From Synechococcus sp. BIOS-E4-1 (lineage in GTDB: Bacteria > Cyanobacteriota > Cyanobacteriia > PCC-6307 > Cyanobiaceae): a stretch of 64,000 nucleotides of DNA. Made by a program: the position numbers and the translations under genes. The stretch is taken from the NCBI RefSeq assembly GCF_014279995.1, contig NZ_CP047935.1:1027243-1091242 (forward strand), given 5' to 3'. Below, one piece after another: positions 17,835-25,602 of the stretch (its first letter is position 1; every line of letters begins with the position of its first letter). The notes beneath the pieces are model-generated. The model did no database searches. It was not told the origin of the DNA and worked only from the letters and a program-made list of their open reading frames with translations.

Positions 17835-18878
17835 ATGCAGCGTTCCGTACGTCTGTCGCTTTCGCTGAGCGGTGTTGCTGCACTGGCACTCTCTAATGGT
17901 GCTCTGCTGCCTGCCAGTGCTCAAGAGGCAGGTGGCGCAGAAGACCTCGGGGTGATGGAGATCAACCTCAAAGACGCCATCAACTTCAACTGGGGGTTTC
18001 AAGGAGCCTTGCAGGGAGCAGGCACACCGAATCAAGCTGGTATTGGCGGGTTCTTGCCGCTGTCTGTTGGCGATAACAGCGTCTTGTTTGTTGACGCCCT
18101 CGCCAACGTCAATTTCGCTGATTACGGGGGCTACAGCAGCATCATCAATACAGAGGTTGCTGGCACCACCATCAGCACCTCCTCAAGGCTTGGCTACCGC
18201 TGGCTGAATAACGATCGCTCCTGGATGTTCGGGGTGAATGCTGGCTATGACAGCCGCCCGATGAACACAGGCAATGCTGATACCGGCGTGGATGTCACTC
18301 ATAAGCGTGATGTCTTCTTTCAGCAGGTTGCAGCAGGTTTAGAAGCAGTCTCTGAGAGCTGGAATTTCAATGCCTATGGCTTGTTCCCTGTTGGTGATAC
18401 TGAGCAGGTCTTGAATGACCGTTACCGCGGTGGTGCACTGCATACCTACGGCTTAGATGTTGGTTATGCAATCACCCCTGAGTGGGACGCCTCAATTGGT
18501 TACTACTACCAGCATGGCGATGACCTCACAGCGAATGATGCAAATGGTGTACTGGCCAAGCTGGCCTATGAAATCACAGATGGTTTAAGGCTTGGCTTCA
18601 ACGTCTCCTACGACGAGGCATTTGAAACCAGAGTTTCAGGCAATATCGAATATCGCTTTGGCAGCGGTAATGCAACAGAAGTTGAGAAGAAAAAATGGCA
18701 AACACCAGTGATTCAAGCTCTCACTGAATCAGTCAAACATCGTGACGTAAGAGTTCATGATGCCAATAAATATCAAGGCGAAAAATGCAAGACCGGATCA
18801 GTATACAGAAAACACAATGGTAGAACTTATCATTGCAAAACAACTTGGAATGGTGGAGGCACTTGGGGATCCGCTTGA
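17835..18878 (+). CDS. Outer-membrane beta-barrel protein, inverse-autotransporter-like
   Basis: 347 aa. Residues 1-29 are a signal peptide (ending ASAQ). The body is rich in alternating aromatic/Gly strands typical of an outer-membrane barrel: LGYRWLNNDRSWMFGVNAGYDSRP, FNAYGLFP, GYYYQHGDD, RVSGNIEYRFG. This resembles the beta domain of invasin/intimin-type inverse autotransporters, but no long passenger follows. Instead there is a roughly 60-residue basic tail with two Cys (GEKCK, YHCK). It may be a porin-like surface protein. The tail could be recombined, since the DNA after it looks fragmentary. Confidence 0.75.
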   Translation: MQRSVRLSLSLSGVAALALSNGALLPASAQEAGGAEDLGVMEINLKDAINFNWGFQGALQGAGTPNQAGIGGFLPLSVGDNSVLFVDALANVNFADYGGYSSIINTEVAGTTISTSSRLGYRWLNNDRSWMFGVNAGYDSRPMNTGNADTGVDVTHKRDVFFQQVAAGLEAVSESWNFNAYGLFPVGDTEQVLNDRYRGGALHTYGLDVGYAITPEWDASIGYYYQHGDDLTANDANGVLAKLAYEITDGLRLGFNVSYDEAFETRVSGNIEYRFGSGNATEVEKKKWQTPVIQALTESVKHRDVRVHDANKYQGEKCKTGSVYRKHNGRTYHCKTTWNGGGTWGSA

Positions 18879-19158
18879 GCTGACTGATGTTGATCGTTTG
18901 CTGCTGCTGGAATACGCAGAAGCCAAGGGGTTATCCGTTGTGGATCTGGGGCCAACACTGGTGGAAGTGCTGTTGCCGAAAGACCGACAGGCGGGGCTTA
19001 ATTACTAATCAAGACTGCAATCAACTAGCAACTCCGGCCAATACTCGCTCAGCGGCAGCCTGTTCCACCGGGACGCCCGATCACAGGTGGATCGTTATGG
19101 TCTGCAGCCGCAATGGGAACTGAATGACTACCCGATTCACGGGTCTGCTCTTTCATGA
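18817..19158 (+). pseudogene. Possible gene remnant with in-frame TAA at 19006-19008
   Basis: A coding-like frame (MVELIIAKQLG...LLLLEYAEAKG...LVEVLLPKDRQAG) ends at TAA 19006-19008. The same frame then continues in coding-like composition (SLSGSLFHRD, GLQPQWELNDYP) to TGA 19156-19158. It begins inside the 3' end of the barrel gene. Either the first part is a real 50-60 aa gene, or the whole is a decayed remnant. Confidence 0.3.
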
Positions 19159-19285
19159 CTACACCAGTCGCTCTGTGTGCCGTGGTCAAGTGGCGATCAC
19201 ATGAAGCTCAACTTTCAGTAGAGCCTGACATCAAAAGCACCTGTCACTAACATAGAGGTATAAAACTGGGTTTTACAGATCTAAA

Positions 19286-19420
19286 ATGACTTTATCCACA
19301 GTTCTTGTGTATGTTTCAATCCCTTTCGTGTTAGTCACGCTGTACTTCGGTACAAGGAATGGTTTTTACAATACAGATAAGTATGACGGAGACGGAACCG
19401 CTCATAAAGTTCTAAAGTGA
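19286..19420 (+). CDS. Small single-pass membrane protein (44 aa) followed by an in-frame extension
   Basis: ATG frame with one helix (TVLVYVSIPFVLVTLYFGT) and a polar tail (YDGDGTAH). It stops at TGA 19418-19420, but the same frame continues with an acidic, coding-like stretch (KKGWLDDDDFIAIG) to TAA 19469-19471, which would give 61 codons plus the TGA. The TGA may be a recent nonsense change. Function unknown. Confidence 0.55.
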   Translation: MTLSTVLVYVSIPFVLVTLYFGTRNGFYNTDKYDGDGTAHKVLK

Positions 19421-19492
19421 TTTAACAAGAAAGGTTGGTTGGATGATGATGACTTCATCGCCATTGGCTAACAACCTGAAATAGATGTGGGC

Positions 19493-20173
19493 TCAATGCC
19501 GGGTAAATTCGCGCCAGTAATTGGGATGAATAATCACTGATTCAGTATTGCCAGATCCTAGTTTTTCACTTGCTGTAACACTGATATCGTATGTAATGCT
19601 CCACCTTGGATTTTCCCCTTCGTAAACAGTTACTGAGTGGGACAACCCTGAAGGGAAAACAAGGAGATCAAAAGGCTGTGGAGAGATTTTAGTGATTAGA
19701 GCAGGGAATTCCATTTTTGCAGAGTTGATTTTAGGAATATTGGGAAGACTAGGTCTGTCCATATGAAAAACAAGATTTCCACCTGAATCCGGATCACATC
19801 GCAGATAAAAAACTGCTGCTAGAACCGAATTAAAATGAGCATGTCGCTTGATCGATGCATCTTTTCTTGTAATTACAGGCCAAGACTTTTGGTGGAATAA
19901 TGCAATTCGGCTTGAGTCGTAACCCAGGTCACTTAAATACTTGACAACAATCTTTTCGACTTCGACGGTTAGCCAATTAAACTGTTTTAATTGGTGTAAG
20001 TGAGCCATACCACCTTTCTGATCCCAAAATTGTTTATTCGACTCATTGCTTTTGTCCTGGAGATTTTGCATGAATTTAATCATGCTTGTCAGCTCTATCT
20101 CTGGAGGTCGAAGCTGTGTTTGGGCGATGCTGAACCCAGGAACAGACTTGTAATTGATTTGCGGACTACTCAC
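19493..20173 (-). CDS. 2-oxoglutarate/Fe(II)-dependent oxygenase-like protein
   Basis: 226 aa. The core resembles the TIGR02466/PF13759-type 2OG-Fe(II) family: KRHAHFNSVLAAVFYLRCDPDSGGNLVFHMDRP, then PQPFDLLVFPSGLSHSVTVYEGENPRWSITYDISV. His of HAHF, an acidic partner and His of LSHSV would bind iron, and Arg of PRWSITYD the co-substrate. It is lower in GC than its neighbours. It lies at the left edge of the accessory island with the PqqD-like gene running away from it. Substrate unknown. A peptide or amino-acid side chain is a reasonable guess. Confidence 0.75.
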   Translation of the reverse strand: MSSPQINYKSVPGFSIAQTQLRPPEIELTSMIKFMQNLQDKSNESNKQFWDQKGGMAHLHQLKQFNWLTVEVEKIVVKYLSDLGYDSSRIALFHQKSWPVITRKDASIKRHAHFNSVLAAVFYLRCDPDSGGNLVFHMDRPSLPNIPKINSAKMEFPALITKISPQPFDLLVFPSGLSHSVTVYEGENPRWSITYDISVTASEKLGSGNTESVIIHPNYWREFTRH

Positions 20174-20341
20174 TGAACTAATGTTGAGCTTGATTAGGGT
20201 TAAGCGCCTAGACGAATAACAATTTAGGCTACATTAGCATCATTCAGCATGGAGTAAAATGGCTTAGACCGCGATATATGGTTGATTTGAACCAAAGCTA
20301 GCTTTTCAGCTCACGTTGCTCCTAGATTGAGTCAACTGAGT

Positions 20342-20347
20342 TATAAT
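20342..20347 (+). promoter_or_regulatory. Consensus -10 box upstream of the PqqD-like gene
   Basis: A perfect TATAAT 30 bp before the ATG. No good -35 hexamer at standard spacing. The leader would be about 25 nt without a Shine-Dalgarno. Confidence 0.55.
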
Positions 20348-20377
20348 AGTTCATTCGCTTAATTAAAAATAAAATCG

Positions 20378-20668
20378 ATGCAAGATAATTCTTCATCAAG
20401 CATTTATAGGCGTGCTCCTAAGGCCATTTTTACTGACTTAGATGGTGAAACCGCTTTGTTTCAGACTGATACCTGTGAATATTTAGTTCTTAACGCAACG
20501 GGATCGGCCATTTGGGAATTGATTGTTTCACCGGCTACATTGCAAGACATTTGCAAACAATTAGTAGAAGACTATGATGTTGATTTTCAAACATGCATGC
20601 AGGAAACCTCTGAATGGCTTAAGGAGGCTGTTGAAAGAGAAGTGATTCTGATTGACTCAGTCAATTAG
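20378..20668 (+). CDS. PqqD-like peptide-recognition protein
   Basis: 96 aa. The order RRAPKAIFTDLDGETALFQTDTCEYLVLNATGSAIWELI, then LQDICKQLVEDYDVD and a C-terminal helix, matches the PqqD winged-helix fold (RiPP recognition element): three strands with the hallmark L-N-x-T/V-g-x-x-I/V-W segment, then helices. Stand-alone PqqD proteins bind leader peptides and deliver them to modifying enzymes. In HprK-associated systems they sit beside kinase-like proteins, as here. No precursor peptide is obvious next to it. Confidence 0.8.
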   Translation: MQDNSSSSIYRRAPKAIFTDLDGETALFQTDTCEYLVLNATGSAIWELIVSPATLQDICKQLVEDYDVDFQTCMQETSEWLKEAVEREVILIDSVN

Positions 20669-20679
20669 TGCAATGACGA

Positions 20680-21222
20680 TTACATGTTGTATGTACTATC
20701 CAGAGCTAGATGCCATATCTCCTCATTAAGAGTATTGGTACCAAGCATGCGAAACCCTAATCTATTTAAGTATTTTCTTATATACGAATTTTGGAGCCTT
20801 GGATTGCTGATTTCAACAATTAAATTGTTTGCTCGGTGGTCTCTTGGTCTTTTTGCAGGAACAAAGCCTTCTAAAAATGTCTGATTGAGTCTGTACGCTA
20901 AACTTGCATTTCGGAAGCTATCAATAATATACATTCGTTGAAAATATGCATGTGTTCCGAGGTTAAGCTCGGCAAATAACGATCTCAGTTCAACAAAAAC
21001 TACGCCGACCAGTTCCCCTGATCTATCGCGTATGGTTGCAGCTGGTTTTCGAGATAGAAGGCTTGGTGATCGAGAGTTAACTCCAACTCCTTTCTCTTTG
21101 CGCTGATGAACGCCAATTTCTTGACGATATGTAGAGATATTGTTTATCCAAAAAGAATTTAGGAAAGGTTTTAGAGAATAATTATTTTGACCAAAGATGT
21201 ATTCAATGACTAATTCACTCAT
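20680..21222 (-). CDS. Acetyltransferase-like protein, paralog A
   Basis: 180 aa. It has a GNAT-like feel (LVGVVFVELRSL; YFQRMYIIDSFRNASLAYRLNQTFLEGF; a C-terminal LNRLGFRMLGTN) but no clear acetyl-CoA loop, so the fold is inferred. It shares YFQRMY, the I/A-N-P-x-L segment and RLGFRMLGTN-x-L with the protein at 23323, so the two are paralogs. The ATG overlaps the end of the sulfotransferase gene by 8 bp (ATGAGTGA), showing translational coupling. It is the last gene of the operon. Confidence 0.6.
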   Translation of the reverse strand: MSELVIEYIFGQNNYSLKPFLNSFWINNISTYRQEIGVHQRKEKGVGVNSRSPSLLSRKPAATIRDRSGELVGVVFVELRSLFAELNLGTHAYFQRMYIIDSFRNASLAYRLNQTFLEGFVPAKRPRDHRANNLIVEISNPRLQNSYIRKYLNRLGFRMLGTNTLNEEIWHLALDSTYNM

Positions 21223-22102
21223 CTGAACTTCCAGTATATGAAAAGCGATTCATCACATCTTCCAAACCTTTATATAATCTACGGCGTTGCTCAATGGATA
21301 ATTTTTCAGCACCTTCGCCAGATTTGCCTGAACGGAAAAAGCGTTCACATCCATCTGGCTTTTCGTCGAATCCACCAACTTCATCTTCGAGTTTTTTTAG
21401 GCGATCGATTGATGTATTTGCAATTGCTTGATTAACTAATTCTTCATCTGATGTTAATTCTAAAAATTTCGCCAATTTCAAGAATGTGTTTTGTCCGTCG
21501 TCCAGCATATCTTCATAACGAATGACCAATGACGGAAGTTCTGTTTGGTCAACCCATGACTTCACATGTCTGTCCCATCGCCCCATAAATTGTCTAACTT
21601 GATGGCCACCGTGGCCTTCTCCTCCTAATAGCGATGCTGATGGGTCCATCAAAAAATTGACGCATCGTGGTAAATCCCAAGAAAAGAAGTGACTTAGAGA
21701 GACAGCTACATCTTCAGGGTGACGCAAGATATAAACAACCCCCTTACAGCCATTAGTGCATACAATCGGCCTCCCCTTTGAATCTGGAGATCGAAAAGCA
21801 TCATGGACTTTATGAAATCTCTCTCCTTCTGCAAATAGGTTGGCAGTTTGCCCAGCTAGCCCCCTTAAAGGGTCTAATTCAGCATAGCTAAGGTCACACG
21901 TATTGATTCCTAGCTGATCATTTAACCAATGACGTGATGATGCTATTGCACCCGTTTCTACGTCTCTGTTCAGGTTAAGTTCTTCTCGCTCTTCTTGTCT
22001 TACTGAAAGACGTTTTAATTCAGGGATGAATACACGGCACCAAGTGTTACCCGATTTAGGGTATGAAGCAAGATACCAGTAGCCTTGGTCTTTCTTCGCC
22101 AT
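21215..22102 (-). CDS. P-loop sulfotransferase
   Basis: 295 aa. The 5'-phosphosulfate loop SYPKSGNTW is at about residues 13-21, with VVYILRHPEDVAVSLSHF (3'-phosphate-binding segment) and the late RFFRSGKSGEG region of PAPS-dependent sulfotransferases. It would transfer sulfate from PAPS to a hydroxyl or amine. The acceptor is unknown. The start is ATG 22102, with GGGAGG upstream, overlapping the kinase gene stop as TGATG. It is the middle gene of a coupled three-gene operon. Confidence 0.9.
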   Translation of the reverse strand: MAKKDQGYWYLASYPKSGNTWCRVFIPELKRLSVRQEEREELNLNRDVETGAIASSRHWLNDQLGINTCDLSYAELDPLRGLAGQTANLFAEGERFHKVHDAFRSPDSKGRPIVCTNGCKGVVYILRHPEDVAVSLSHFFSWDLPRCVNFLMDPSASLLGGEGHGGHQVRQFMGRWDRHVKSWVDQTELPSLVIRYEDMLDDGQNTFLKLAKFLELTSDEELVNQAIANTSIDRLKKLEDEVGGFDEKPDGCERFFRSGKSGEGAEKLSIEQRRRLYKGLEDVMNRFSYTGSSDE

Positions 22103-23130
22103 CACTGAACCTCCCTTGCTTCCGTTTTGATCTGACTTTCTGTGTCATTGTTATTGTCTGATTCTGATAACGCATGGGGTGCTAGGAGATCAACGTTATT
22201 TAACGCCCTTTTCATTTCTTGAATATCATCTGGAAGAAAAAGACGGTGTAATTCAAAGTTCTTTGCCAAAGATGCAGCATGCATAAATAGTTGTTGTTCT
22301 TTTTGCATGCCTCGATAAAATCGTGGTTGATATGCTTTGTTGCGTAAATGCAAGAGAACCCTTTGTTGTTTGATTATATGCCACGTGGAGATTTTAGGTT
22401 CGGATTTTTCCTCTTCTTTCTTTTCTCCCCTCTTGGGTCTCACTAAATCATAAATTGTACTTAATGGAATCGACTGATTGAGAATAGTTGGATATGTTGG
22501 CATGATTGAGTATCGCTTTAATCCCTTACGAACTGGTGGGAGGTTGTCTCTATTTAATTCTAATTCCATCGTTGCATCCAGCCATAATTTAATTTGTTGA
22601 ACTCCAGGCCAGGCCAGGCCGTTAGAATCAACATGTGTTATTTCACTACTTAGAAGTTTCCAGCCATTTTCTTGAAGACAGAAAGCTAGTGTGGATTTAC
22701 CGCATGCTGGCTCCCCTAATAATAAGACGGCTTTGCCTTCCTTCACTATTGTTGTTGCATGCAGCATCAGATTTCCTCTCTGAATCATGAGTGCTCCAAG
22801 AGCAGTACTAACTAGAAATGTTCGCAAATCACGATCACTAACACTGTCATCCCATCGCTCCCATTCAATAGATTGGCCCTGACTAACGCGGAACCATCCA
22901 ATCCCTTCAAGGCTCAAACGCCAATCATTGTCTGACATTTGAACAATCGCTGTACTATGTTCACTGATTTTCAGCTTTGGCCAACTGGTTCTATTTGATC
23001 CAGCAATTTTGACCTTTTCAGCAGCATCTTGCGGGGCAGGATGTTTGACTAACTCTGGTAGGACCACGTCACTTGTTATCGCCAATCCAAAGGCAGTGTA
23101 TATTTCGAGATCAGTGTTGCTTGAATTCAT
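22102..23130 (-). CDS. HPr kinase-like (HprK-related) protein
   Basis: About 342 aa from ATG 23130 (AAGGCG upstream). The C-terminal half carries a Walker A motif (LLGEPACGKSTLAF, about residue 152), followed by GWKLLSSEITHVDSNGLAWPGVQQIKLW, typical of HprK-like ATPases in which the second motif holds acidic residues. The first half is a less conserved domain. Related proteins sit beside PqqD-like proteins, and some phosphorylate or process peptide substrates. It starts the HprK-sulfotransferase-acetyltransferase-like operon. A GTG at 23178 is a longer alternative. Confidence 0.75.
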   Translation of the reverse strand: MNSSNTDLEIYTAFGLAITSDVVLPELVKHPAPQDAAEKVKIAGSNRTSWPKLKISEHSTAIVQMSDNDWRLSLEGIGWFRVSQGQSIEWERWDDSVSDRDLRTFLVSTALGALMIQRGNLMLHATTIVKEGKAVLLLGEPACGKSTLAFCLQENGWKLLSSEITHVDSNGLAWPGVQQIKLWLDATMELELNRDNLPPVRKGLKRYSIMPTYPTILNQSIPLSTIYDLVRPKRGEKKEEEKSEPKISTWHIIKQQRVLLHLRNKAYQPRFYRGMQKEQQLFMHAASLAKNFELHRLFLPDDIQEMKRALNNVDLLAPHALSESDNNNDTESQIKTEAREVQ

Positions 23131-23276
23131 TTTTCGCCTTGTTGTGATGATGATGGCAAATTCAATTGCTGATCCCACTTGATAATATCATTCTTTGCTT
23201 GCCACCCTGTATTGGCGCCCTTTTTTTGTACATCGTGTGGTTTTAAAATTAGTCTAATTTGATTTAAGTGTTTCGC
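23127..23276 (-). other. Coding-like open frame without a canonical start, overlapping the kinase ATG
   Basis: Forty-nine sense codons between stops read as a plausible peptide (LKPHDVQKKGANTGWQ, then DIIKWDQQLNLPSSS). The stop TGA overlaps the kinase ATG as ATGA, as in coupled genes. There is no ATG, GTG or TTG before the conserved-looking part. ATT codons could serve, or this is the tail of a truncated gene. It could be a missing small partner of the cluster. Confidence 0.3.
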
Positions 23277-23322
23277 TTACTATACCTTTTACTCAATTCC
23301 TTTCTGCGCTTCGCTCTATGTC

Positions 23323-23877
23323 TTATTTTGTTTCCAATGGTAATTGCCAGATCTCATAACCTAAATGGTTGGTGCCTAGCATCCTGAAGCCAAGTCGAAA
23401 AAAATATCGTCTCATTACCGGAGTTCTTAACCCTGGATTTGCATTTTCTGCCATTAAATAATGAGCTCGAGGATCGCGTTTGCTTATTGCTTTTTTGAAA
23501 TTCTTCAAAAACGACTTGTATAGTTGACTTGATAAGCTGATACACCTTTGTGAATTGTGTGTATACATTCTTTGAAAGTAAACATATTCGCTGGAGTTTG
23601 ATGGGCTTTCTGTTTTGGTTAGCGCCACTGATACTATTCCTAAAATAGCGCCATTTTGGTCTTTTGCTACGGCGGCGGCTTCTTTTTTTAAAAAGGTGAT
23701 ATTGCCAAGCTTAGCAGATGTATGTGTTGTTCGCTTCATTTGAGTTGATCGCTGATGGCTGCTCATTTCTTCGTCGTATGATTTACTAAATTTACTCCAA
23801 AACAGATTAATTTCCCTCGATAAATTCGACTCCTTTTCTCCAAATATAAACTCAATTGACACCTTTTGCTTTTCCAT
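23323..23877 (-). CDS. Acetyltransferase-like protein, paralog B
   Basis: 184 aa, start ATG 23877. It shares with the 20680 protein the pattern IEFIFGE, an SHQR segment, YFQRMYTHNSQRCISLSSQLYKSFL, NPGLRTPVMRRYFFRLGFRMLGTNHLGYEIWQLPL. The fold looks GNAT-like but is unproven. It is upstream of the kinase operon in the same direction, separated by about 190 bp containing the startless frame, so it could be the first gene of one transcript. Confidence 0.6.
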   Translation of the reverse strand: MEKQKVSIEFIFGEKESNLSREINLFWSKFSKSYDEEMSSHQRSTQMKRTTHTSAKLGNITFLKKEAAAVAKDQNGAILGIVSVALTKTESPSNSSEYVYFQRMYTHNSQRCISLSSQLYKSFLKNFKKAISKRDPRAHYLMAENANPGLRTPVMRRYFFRLGFRMLGTNHLGYEIWQLPLETK

Positions 23878-23962
23878 CAAGAATCTCTCTCCGTAGTAAT
23901 TCTGTTCTTGGGTAAGTGTTGTGTCTTCATCTGTGATTTATCTGAATCGTTTAACTCCGGCC

Positions 23963-23968
23963 TATAAT
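23963..23968 (+). promoter_or_regulatory. Consensus -10 box upstream of the hydroxylase pseudogene
   Basis: A perfect TATAAT 25 bp before the GTG start. No clear -35 element. It is the second such box in the island. Confidence 0.5.
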
Positions 23969-23992
23969 GAAGTGATGCATTGAGACGTTTGA

Positions 23993-24541
23993 GTGGGTAC
24001 AGACTTCTCACGATACACATTTGTCGACAGTCTGGAAAGCAAATGGAAGCTGATCCTCTCTGAGCTTGAATCTTTGCTTCTGAAGGAAGTGGGATCCCGG
24101 AATAATTATTTTGACTTCTGGCATGAGCGGGGTATCTATGAAGGGCAGTGGAAGGTCTTTGGCTTCTACGCATTTGGGGATAAGTTATCACATAATTGTG
24201 AACTCTGTCCTATTACGACTAAGATTATCGAGTCAATACCTGGTATGACCACAGCAGGTTTTTCTGCAATGAAGCCAAACACTCATATTTTGCCGCACAA
24301 GGGATATACCAGTGATGTTCTTCGATGCCATCTTGGTCTAATTGTTCCGTATATGGCTTCAGCCACTAATTCGGATAGTAACGTCAACGAAAACAAACCT
24401 TCATGTGCTTTGAGGGTTGGCAGCAGTACTTATTCGTAGCAGCAAGGCAAAGCTTTTATATTTGATGATACTGAGGTGCATGAAGCTTGGAATTTCAGCG
24501 ATCAGTCAAGGTATATTTTGTTAGTTGATTTTTTGAAATAG
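23993..24541 (+). pseudogene. Aspartyl/asparaginyl beta-hydroxylase-like gene interrupted by TAG
   Basis: The frame starts at GTG and reads GTDFSRYTF...NYFDFWHERGIYEGQWKVFGFYAFG, then PNTHILPHKGYTSDVLRCHLGLIVP, the His and Arg motifs of the aspartyl hydroxylase family. It stops at TAG 24437-24439, then continues in the same frame with the missing family end (QQGKAFIFDDTEVHEAWNFSDQSRYILLVDF) to TAG 24539-24541. The family has Trp at the stop position (W-x-x-GK), so TGG to TAG is the likely change. The iron-binding His of DTEVHEAW is lost if translation ends at the first TAG. Confidence 0.8.
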
Positions 24542-24854
24542 TTTCCCTCTTTTTTCTGGAATGCCTTTTTATGCTTGTGTTTCACGTGTTAGTTGTTGTG
24601 TTTTTTTTGCGAAATCTAATTACTTTTGTTCGATGGTTGTCGTTTGCTAGTGATGTCTTTCCCCGTCCGTCTTCCAGCTTGGTGCCCTGATTTCATCATT
24701 CCCTTCGTAGAGTTGTCAGGTTATTGCTTCTCTGAGCATTCTTTTGCCACACCGGGTTGACTCGTCAATGTGGTGTCCCATCGCTTCTATTTGCTGAATT
24801 AAAAGCGCTGGAAATACCGGTTGAAGGTTTGCTGGATGTCTGCTCATCACCGTC
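24542..24854. other. Gene-poor, T-rich interval of about 310 bp
   Basis: This is the right edge of the AT-rich island. Several T-runs but no clear stem. No gene, tRNA or attachment-like repeat was seen. Confidence 0.45.
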
Positions 24855-25589
24855 ATGAATGCACCCGAGGCGCTGTCACGCCGCATCGCTGAGATTCCTT
24901 CCATGTCTAGTGGGTCCAGGCGATTGGTTCTTCTCCTGACCCAGCTTGGTGACTTTGATTCGATGGAATATGCCCAGGCGTTAGTCCCTGCGCTGCCCAG
25001 GCTCGAACAGGCAGGGATTCGCCCCCTCGCCATTGCGATTGGCGATCAGGCAGGGGCAGAGCGCTTCTGCTCGTTTACGGGGATGCCGCCGGAGTTGCTT
25101 CAGGTGGAGCCTGATTCCCAGTTGCATCAGGCTCTTGGCCTATCTCCCGGTCTTCAGGCTCCAGGAGGGCCCTGGCCATCGCTTCTGCTGATGTGTGCCG
25201 GCGTTGGTTCCCCAGGAACTCTGGCCGAGGTGTTGCGTGGCTACACCGGCGACCGTTCAGCGGCTCAACGCTTTGCTGCTGATGAAACCGTGTCGACAGG
25301 TGTTCTGCCACCGATTCCTGCCGCTCTGTTCCGGCGGGCTGGCGGCGAGGGTTTCCAGCGCCCATTTGAGCTGGCCACGGTTCGCCTGCGCAACATGAAT
25401 GAGGTGCTCCGTCATTGGAGCACGTACGTGCCGGATGATCGCTTCATCACGCAGCGTGGCGGTACCTTCCTGCTGGATAGCGACGATTCCCTCCTCTACG
25501 TCTACCGCGATCGTGGCATCCTTGGATTTTCGGCAACAATGCAGCGCCCACTTGCATTTCTCGATCCCTGGCTGAATGATGCCGATTGA
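24855..25589 (+). CDS. AhpC/TSA_2-type peroxiredoxin-like protein
   Basis: 244 aa. It follows the thioredoxin-fold order of PRXL2/AhpC-TSA_2 proteins in cyanobacteria: RRLVLLLTQLGDFDSMEYAQAL, GIRPLAIAIGDQAGAERFCSFTG, LHQALGL, and a C-terminal GGTFLLDSDDSLLYVYRDRGILGF. The peroxidatic Cys expected after the first strand is absent (GDFDSMEY), so peroxidase activity is doubtful. Its 3' end overlaps an alternative start of the next gene, suggesting one transcript. Confidence 0.8.
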   Translation: MNAPEALSRRIAEIPSMSSGSRRLVLLLTQLGDFDSMEYAQALVPALPRLEQAGIRPLAIAIGDQAGAERFCSFTGMPPELLQVEPDSQLHQALGLSPGLQAPGGPWPSLLLMCAGVGSPGTLAEVLRGYTGDRSAAQRFAADETVSTGVLPPIPAALFRRAGGEGFQRPFELATVRLRNMNEVLRHWSTYVPDDRFITQRGGTFLLDSDDSLLYVYRDRGILGFSATMQRPLAFLDPWLNDAD

Positions 25590-25602
25590 TCAGGAGACTG
25601 TG

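Noticed and set aside
24720-25033. Minus-strand 105-codon frame over the AhpC/TSA-like gene
   Set aside because: No motif; the opposite strand encodes a recognisable fold.
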